DNA from: Clostridiales bacterium
GTDB taxonomy: Bacteria; Bacillota; Clostridia; Oscillospirales; Oscillospiraceae
NCBI GenBank assembly: GCA_019421525.1
Contig: JAHZFC010000071.1
Location: 2,990-10,999 of the forward strand
Length of the DNA: 8,010 bases
Direction: 5' to 3'
The position numbers and the translations under genes are program-made. Positions 4,060-8,010 of this stretch are shown piece by piece. Position 1 is the first letter of the stretch, and every line of letters starts with the position of its first letter. The notes under the pieces are model-generated. The model had not been told where the DNA came from. It saw only the letters and a program-made list of their open reading frames with translations, and made no database searches.

Positions 4060-7000
4060 TTGTACTTAAAAGCACTGGAGATACAAGGCTTCAAATCCTT
4101 CCCGGACAAGACAGTGCTCACCTTCGGCGAGGATATCACCGCCATCGTGGGGCCCAACGGCTCGGGGAAGTCCAACATCGCCGATGCCATCCGCTGGGTC
4201 ATGGGGGAGCAGTCCACCCGCACCCTCCGGGGCAGCAAGATGGAGGACGTGATCTTCGACGGCACCGCCAAGCGCAAGGGGCTGGGCTTTGCCGAGGTGA
4301 CATTGGTGCTGGACAACACCGAGCACCTGTTCCCCATGGAGGAGAGCGAGGTGGCCGTCACCCGCCGGTATTACCGTTCCGGGGAGAGCGAATACTATAT
4401 CAACCGACGCTCCTGCCGCCTGAAGGACATCAACGAGCTGTTCATGGACACCGGCCTGGGCCGGGAGGGCTACTCCATCATCGGCCAGGGCAAGATCGAC
4501 GAGATCTTGTCCATCAAGAGCGCCGACCGCCGGGAGGTCTTTGAGGAGGCGGCGGGCATCTCCCGTTTCCGACACCGGAAGGAGGAGGCGGAGCGCAAGC
4601 TGGAGCGCACCGACGAGAACCTGGTGCGCATCAACGACAAGATCGACGAGCTGGAGCTCCAGGTGGAGCCTCTGCGGGTCCAGGCGGAAAAGACGAAGAA
4701 GTTCCTGGTGCTCCGGGAGGAGCTGAAGGGGCTGGAGGTGTCCGTCTGGCTGGAGCAGCTGGAGAAGCTCCGGGCGGACGGGGTGAAGGTGTCCGCCGAC
4801 TATGAGCTGGCCGCCCGCCAGCTGGCCCAGACCCAGGCGGACCGGGACGCGCTGTACGCCGCTGAGGAGCAGTTTGCCGAGCAGATGCGCCAGAAGGAGC
4901 TGGAGGCGGAGGCAGTCCGGGAGGAGCTGGGCCGCCGGGAGAGCCAGGCCCACGAATATGAGAGCGCCATCAGCCTGCTGAAGAACGACATCAAGAACAA
5001 CAGCGAGAACGCCGGGCGTATCCGGGCGGAGCTGGACCAGCAGGAGGGCCGGGCGGGCTCCATCGCCGGACAGATCGAGGAGCGGCGGGCCCGGCTGGAG
5101 CAGCTCCAGGGGGAGATGGAGGACAGCCGGGGCCAGCTGGAGGACCTGAACGGCCAGGCGGAGGAGGCCCTGCGCTCCGCCGGCAGCATCACCCGGGAGC
5201 TGTCCGCCCTCCAGGAGCGGGAGCGGCTGGAGAACGCCTCCGCCGGGGAGGCCAAGGAGCTGCTGTCCGCCCTGGCCGCCGCCGCCCAGGAGCTCTATGA
5301 CCGGGAGGAGCAGGTGGGCCAGGAGCTGCTGGAGCAGGAGGACAAGGTCCAGCAGGCCCGGCAGTCCGGCCAGGACCTGCGGGAGGAGCTGGACAAGGCC
5401 CTGGAGGAGCGGGACGCGGTGCGCAACGTCATCAGCGGCTACCAGATGCGCTGCCAGACCCGGCAGCGCAAAGCGGACGAGGCGCAGGAGCGCCACCGCA
5501 AGCTCCAGATGGACGAAAACGCCTTAAACTCCCGCATCCATATGCTCACCGAGATGGAGAAGGTGTACGAGGGCTACTCCAAGGCGGTGAAGCTGGTGAT
5601 GGGCGAGGCGGGCCGGGGCGGCCTGAAGGGCATCCGGGGCCCGGTGGCCGGGCTGCTCCACGTGCCCGACCGGTACGCCGTGGCCATCGAGATCGCCCTG
5701 GGGGGCGCCATGCAGAACCTGGTGGTGGACCGGGAGGAGGACGGCAGGGACGCCATCAACTGGCTCAAGCGCCGGGACGGCGGCCGGGCCACCTTCCTGC
5801 CCATGAACGCCATCCGCCCGGCGGACTTCAAAGACAAGGCGGTGGAGCGGGAGCCGGGGTTCGTGGGCATGGGGGACGGCCTCATCTCCTTTGACCCGGA
5901 GTACGCCGCCATCTTCTCCAGCCTGCTGGGCCGGGTGGTCATCGCCGAGGACATGGACAAGGCCCTGGCCATCGCCCGGAAGTTTGGACGGCGCTTCCGC
6001 ATCGTCACCCTGGACGGCCAGGTGCTCAACGCCGGCGGCTCCATGACCGGCGGCTCGGTGTCCCGCAGCGCGGGCATCCTGTCCCGGGCCAATGAGCTGG
6101 AGCGGCTGGCCGAGCAGCGCAAGGGCCTGGAGGCCGACCTGAAGCAGGCCGCCGCCCAGCTGGCGGAGGCCCAGCGGGAGCTGACAGCGGCCCAGTATGA
6201 GCTGGACACCGCCACCGCCCAGCTGCGGCAGGCGGAGGACGGGGTGCTCAAGCTCACCGAGCGGTGGGACAACTCCCAGGCCTATCTGGCGGATATGAAC
6301 GGCCGCCGCACCGCCCTGGCCGCCGAGCGGGAGCAGGTGCGCAGGCGGATGGAGGAGAACTCCGCCGCCATCGAGCAGGCCAAGGCCCGCATCGGGGAGC
6401 TGGAGGGGGCGGCCGCCGCCCTCCGGGCGGAGGCGGAGGCCAAGAGCCAGGGCCAGACCACGCTCCAGTCCACCCTGGAGGGCATCAACAGCCAGATCGC
6501 CCAGGTCAACGCCAGGCTGGCGGGGCTGGAGGGCGAGCGGGCCGCCCTGGAGCAGAACCTGTCCGAGCTGGAGCGGCTGCGGGAGGATCTGAGCGGCGAC
6601 ACCCAGGCGAGGCTGGCCATGATCGCCCAGTTCGAGGAGAAGAACCGGCAGCTGGCCCAGCAGGTGGCCCAGACGGAGCGGCAGCTCCAGGACCTGCGCC
6701 GGGGCAGCCAGAGCCAGAACGACGCCATCCGGCGGCTCAGCGAGGAGCGGCTGGCCCTGGAGGGCCAGCGCAACCAGGCGGGCAAGGACGCCCGGGAGAA
6801 GGCCGACCAGCTCATGCGCCTGCAGGGGGAGGTGTCCGCCCTGGACAACAAGCGCATGGCCGCGGCCATGGAGGAAAAACAGCTGCTGGACAGGCTGTGG
6901 GAGACCTACGAGCTGTCCCACGAGGCGGCCAAGGCCCAGCGGGTAGAGATCGAGTCGGTGCCCCGGGCCCAGCGGCGCATCGCGGAGCTCAAGCGGTCCA

Positions 7001-7629
7001 TCTCCGCCCTGGGGAGCATCAACCCCGACGCGGTGGAGGAGTTCCAGCGGGTGAACGAGCGGTATACCTACTTCACCGACCAGCGGGACGACGTGGCCCG
7101 GGCCAAGGGGGAGCTGGAGGAGATCATCGCCGGCATCACCCAGGAGATGACCGAGATCTTCCGGGAACAGTTCGCCAGGATCGACGAGACATTCCAGGAG
7201 ACCTTCGTGGAGCTGTTCCGGGGGGGCAAGGCAAGGCTGGAGCTGGAGGACCCGGACGATATCCTGGGCTGCGGCATCGAGATCCGGGTGCAGCCCCCGG
7301 GCAAGGCTCTCAAGACGTTGTCCCTGCTGTCCGGCGGCGAGCGGGCCTTCGTGGCCATCGCCCTGTACTTTGCCATCCTGAAGGTCCGGCCCACCCCCTT
7401 CTGCGTCATGGACGAGATCGAGGCCGCCCTGGACGACAACAATGTGGTCCGCTTCGCCCGGTACCTGCGGCGGATGAGCGACAAGACCCAGTTCATCGTC
7501 ATCACCCACCGCCGGGGCACCATGGAGGAGGCCGATGTGCTCTACGGCGTCACCATGCAGGAGCAGGGGGTCAGCCGGATGTTGACCATCGATCTCAACG
7601 AGGTGGAGGAGGAGCTGCACATCAAATAG
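4060..7629 (+). CDS. smc: Chromosome segregation ATPase SMC
   Basis: Core subunit of the bacterial condensin (SMC-ScpA-ScpB), which loops and compacts DNA behind the replication origin. The 1189-aa length fits the family (about 1190). With TTG 4060 as start the protein opens (M)YLKALEIQGFKSF, the standard N-terminus. Walker A GPNGSGKS is at 31-38, the R-loop Arg in TRTLRGSK around 53-60, and the Q-loop region IGQGKIDEIL at about 141-150. A long charged coiled coil runs to about 500. The hinge spans roughly 505-675 (GIRGPVAGLL near 523; NAGGSMTGGS near 657). The second coiled coil returns to about 1000. The C-terminal head has signature LSGGE at 1090-1094, Walker B with Asp1118-Glu1119 in VMDEIEAALDD, and THRRGTMEEAD. 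No catalytic residue appears to be missing. It is driven by its own promoter; neither rnc nor ftsY, common neighbours in Firmicutes, is adjacent on the visible side. Its last 61 nt are repeated downstream. Confidence 0.98.
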   Translation: MYLKALEIQGFKSFPDKTVLTFGEDITAIVGPNGSGKSNIADAIRWVMGEQSTRTLRGSKMEDVIFDGTAKRKGLGFAEVTLVLDNTEHLFPMEESEVAVTRRYYRSGESEYYINRRSCRLKDINELFMDTGLGREGYSIIGQGKIDEILSIKSADRREVFEEAAGISRFRHRKEEAERKLERTDENLVRINDKIDELELQVEPLRVQAEKTKKFLVLREELKGLEVSVWLEQLEKLRADGVKVSADYELAARQLAQTQADRDALYAAEEQFAEQMRQKELEAEAVREELGRRESQAHEYESAISLLKNDIKNNSENAGRIRAELDQQEGRAGSIAGQIEERRARLEQLQGEMEDSRGQLEDLNGQAEEALRSAGSITRELSALQERERLENASAGEAKELLSALAAAAQELYDREEQVGQELLEQEDKVQQARQSGQDLREELDKALEERDAVRNVISGYQMRCQTRQRKADEAQERHRKLQMDENALNSRIHMLTEMEKVYEGYSKAVKLVMGEAGRGGLKGIRGPVAGLLHVPDRYAVAIEIALGGAMQNLVVDREEDGRDAINWLKRRDGGRATFLPMNAIRPADFKDKAVEREPGFVGMGDGLISFDPEYAAIFSSLLGRVVIAEDMDKALAIARKFGRRFRIVTLDGQVLNAGGSMTGGSVSRSAGILSRANELERLAEQRKGLEADLKQAAAQLAEAQRELTAAQYELDTATAQLRQAEDGVLKLTERWDNSQAYLADMNGRRTALAAEREQVRRRMEENSAAIEQAKARIGELEGAAAALRAEAEAKSQGQTTLQSTLEGINSQIAQVNARLAGLEGERAALEQNLSELERLREDLSGDTQARLAMIAQFEEKNRQLAQQVAQTERQLQDLRRGSQSQNDAIRRLSEERLALEGQRNQAGKDAREKADQLMRLQGEVSALDNKRMAAAMEEKQLLDRLWETYELSHEAAKAQRVEIESVPRAQRRIAELKRSISALGSINPDAVEEFQRVNERYTYFTDQRDDVARAKGELEEIIAGITQEMTEIFREQFARIDETFQETFVELFRGGKARLELEDPDDILGCGIEIRVQPPGKALKTLSLLSGGERAFVAIALYFAILKVRPTPFCVMDEIEAALDDNNVVRFARYLRRMSDKTQFIVITHRRGTMEEADVLYGVTMQEQGVSRMLTIDLNEVEEELHIK
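7569..7629 (+). repeat. Direct repeat copy 1 (3' end of smc)
   Basis: This 61-nt stretch is the functional end of smc, coding for VSRMLTIDLNEVEEELHIK and the TAG stop. It matches 7785-7845 at 60 of 61 positions; the offset is 216 nt. Confidence 0.97.
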
Positions 7630-7784
7630 AGGGCCCGGCCCGGGTGGCTGGCCCCGCCGCCTCTTGGGCGGCCGCGCCGGGTGGCGCGTAAGATCGCAGC
7701 GGCAGCGAAGATCTGCGCAGGGCGGATCCATTCCGCCCGAGCATGATAAAAAGGGGCCCCCGCGCGGCGGCAGCCACGTGGGGA
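7630..7784. other. Spacer between the two smc-tail copies
   Basis: 155 nt of GC-rich DNA with no supported gene. It holds GCCGCC / GGCGGC (7656-7672), GGGCGGA / TCCGCCC (7720-7738, loop TCCAT) and a GGGGCCCC palindrome (7753-7760). Stops TGA and TAA (7743-7748) interrupt the smc frame. None of the hairpins has a following T-tract. Confidence 0.6.
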
Positions 7785-7845
7785 GGTCAGCCGGATGCTG
7801 ACCATCGATCTCAACGAGGTGGAGGAGGAGCTGCACATCAAATAG
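7785..7845 (+). pseudogene. Direct repeat copy 2: duplicated smc tail
   Basis: A second copy of the last 61 nt of smc, including the stop, with one difference (C at 7798 where copy 1 has T at 7582), a synonymous Leu change. Upstream of 7785 similarity to smc falls away, so this is a fragment, not a gene copy. The change makes GGTCAGC / GCTGACC (7785-7791, 7797-7803) a perfect 7-bp inverted repeat. GGGGAGG (7780-7786) precedes an in-frame ATG at 7795 by 8 nt, so a 16-aa peptide MLTIDLNEVEEELHIK could be made; there is no evidence that it is. Confidence 0.9.
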
Positions 7846-8004
7846 CAAGGGCGGAGCCCTTGCCGTTCCTTGTGGCTATTCCATAGCCTCCGGCGGGTGA
7901 CTTTTTAAGCGATTAGAAAGTCACCAAAAGCCAAAGGCTTTGCCTTTGGGAACGAATTTTCCCGACCCCATTTCTTTTGACAGCGCCAAAAGAAACGGTG
8001 TCGG
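7845..8004. repeat. Chain of five consecutive palindromes
   Basis: Starting at the last base of the duplicated stop codon: GCAAGGGC / GCCCTTGC (7845-7863, loop GGA); GGCTAT / ATAGCC (7874-7888, loop TCC); GGTGACTTT / AAAGTCACC (7896-7925, loop 12); CCAAAGGC / GCCTTTGG (7931-7949, loop TTT); and TTTCTTTTG / CAAAAGAAA (7971-7995, loop ACAGCGC), the last extended outward with CCGAC / GTCGG to 7962-8004 with two mismatches. All cores are perfect. The AT-rich composition differs from the genes. No gene is seen, and the element probably continues past the window. It resembles a REP/BIME-like intergenic mosaic; family identity is not established. Confidence 0.75.
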
Positions 8005-8010
8005 ACCGCC

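Noticed and set aside
6264..7691. A 475-codon alternative + frame inside smc
   Set aside because: Gly/Ala/Pro/Arg-rich shadow of the coiled-coil region with no family resemblance.
7569..7845. The 61-nt direct repeats as attL/attR of an integrated element
   Set aside because: The segment between them is only 155 nt, with no integrase or cargo; a remnant remains possible but cannot be supported from this window.
4066..7848. Very long open frames opposite smc on the - strand (4066-5496 and 5524-7848)
   Set aside because: GC-rich codon bias leaves antisense frames open; they are low-complexity, Leu/Gly/Gln-rich and lie over a clear smc gene.
7845..8004. CRISPR array or a run of rho-independent terminators
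   Set aside because: The palindromes differ in sequence and spacing, with no repeated unit or spacers, and none has a proper U-tract.

Overview
The window reads as chromosomal DNA from a GC-rich, low-oxygen Firmicute, most likely a gut clostridium of the Oscillospiraceae type (Flavonifractor / Pseudoflavonifractor / Lawsonibacter-like). This is inference from high GC with strong GC3 bias, consensus AGGAGG ribosome sites, a DUF378 protein, an XRE regulator fused to a desulfoferrodoxin-like domain, and a Firmicute-type SMC. No species was identified by comparison.

Region 1 (1-2126, + strand) is the end of an operon. It holds two ATPase subunits of a peptide/nickel-type ABC importer (the first cut by the window edge, the second overlapping it by 8 nt). 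A 273-aa protein with a C39-like cysteine-peptidase N-terminal half follows, and a 19-bp perfect hairpin closes the unit. The layout suggests the third protein works with the importer, but its substrate is unknown.

Region 2 (2127-3480, mostly - strand) holds a 194-aa regulator: an XRE helix-turn-helix, a desulforedoxin-type four-Cys site, and a superoxide-reductase-like domain that has lost most of its iron ligands. Its promoter is clear and has a 15-nt palindrome directly against the -35 box. Upstream of it is a 71-aa DUF378 membrane protein. GC-rich palindromes fill the gap between the two genes.

Region 3 (3480-3990) contains a palindrome-rich stretch with no gene, then tRNA-Thr(CGT) on the - strand with encoded CCA, a strong promoter, and a 20-bp hairpin terminator whose stem includes the CCA.

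Region 4 (3994-7629, + strand) is a complete smc gene. A sigma-A-type promoter at 3994-4022 overlaps the first possible upstream start codon, which puts the real start at TTG 4060. The product is 1189 aa with both ATPase halves, two coiled coils and the hinge.

Region 5 (7630-8010) is the oddest part. The last 61 nt of smc, stop codon included, occur again 216 nt downstream with one synonymous change. The second copy runs straight into a chain of five consecutive palindromes reaching the window edge. This looks like a dispersed palindromic element or the scar of a rearrangement at the 3' end of smc. I see no integrase, transposase or CRISPR array. No wholly new multi-gene system is evident; the best candidates for novelty are the smc-tail duplication with its palindrome chain, the degenerate regulator, and the importer-linked C39-like protein.
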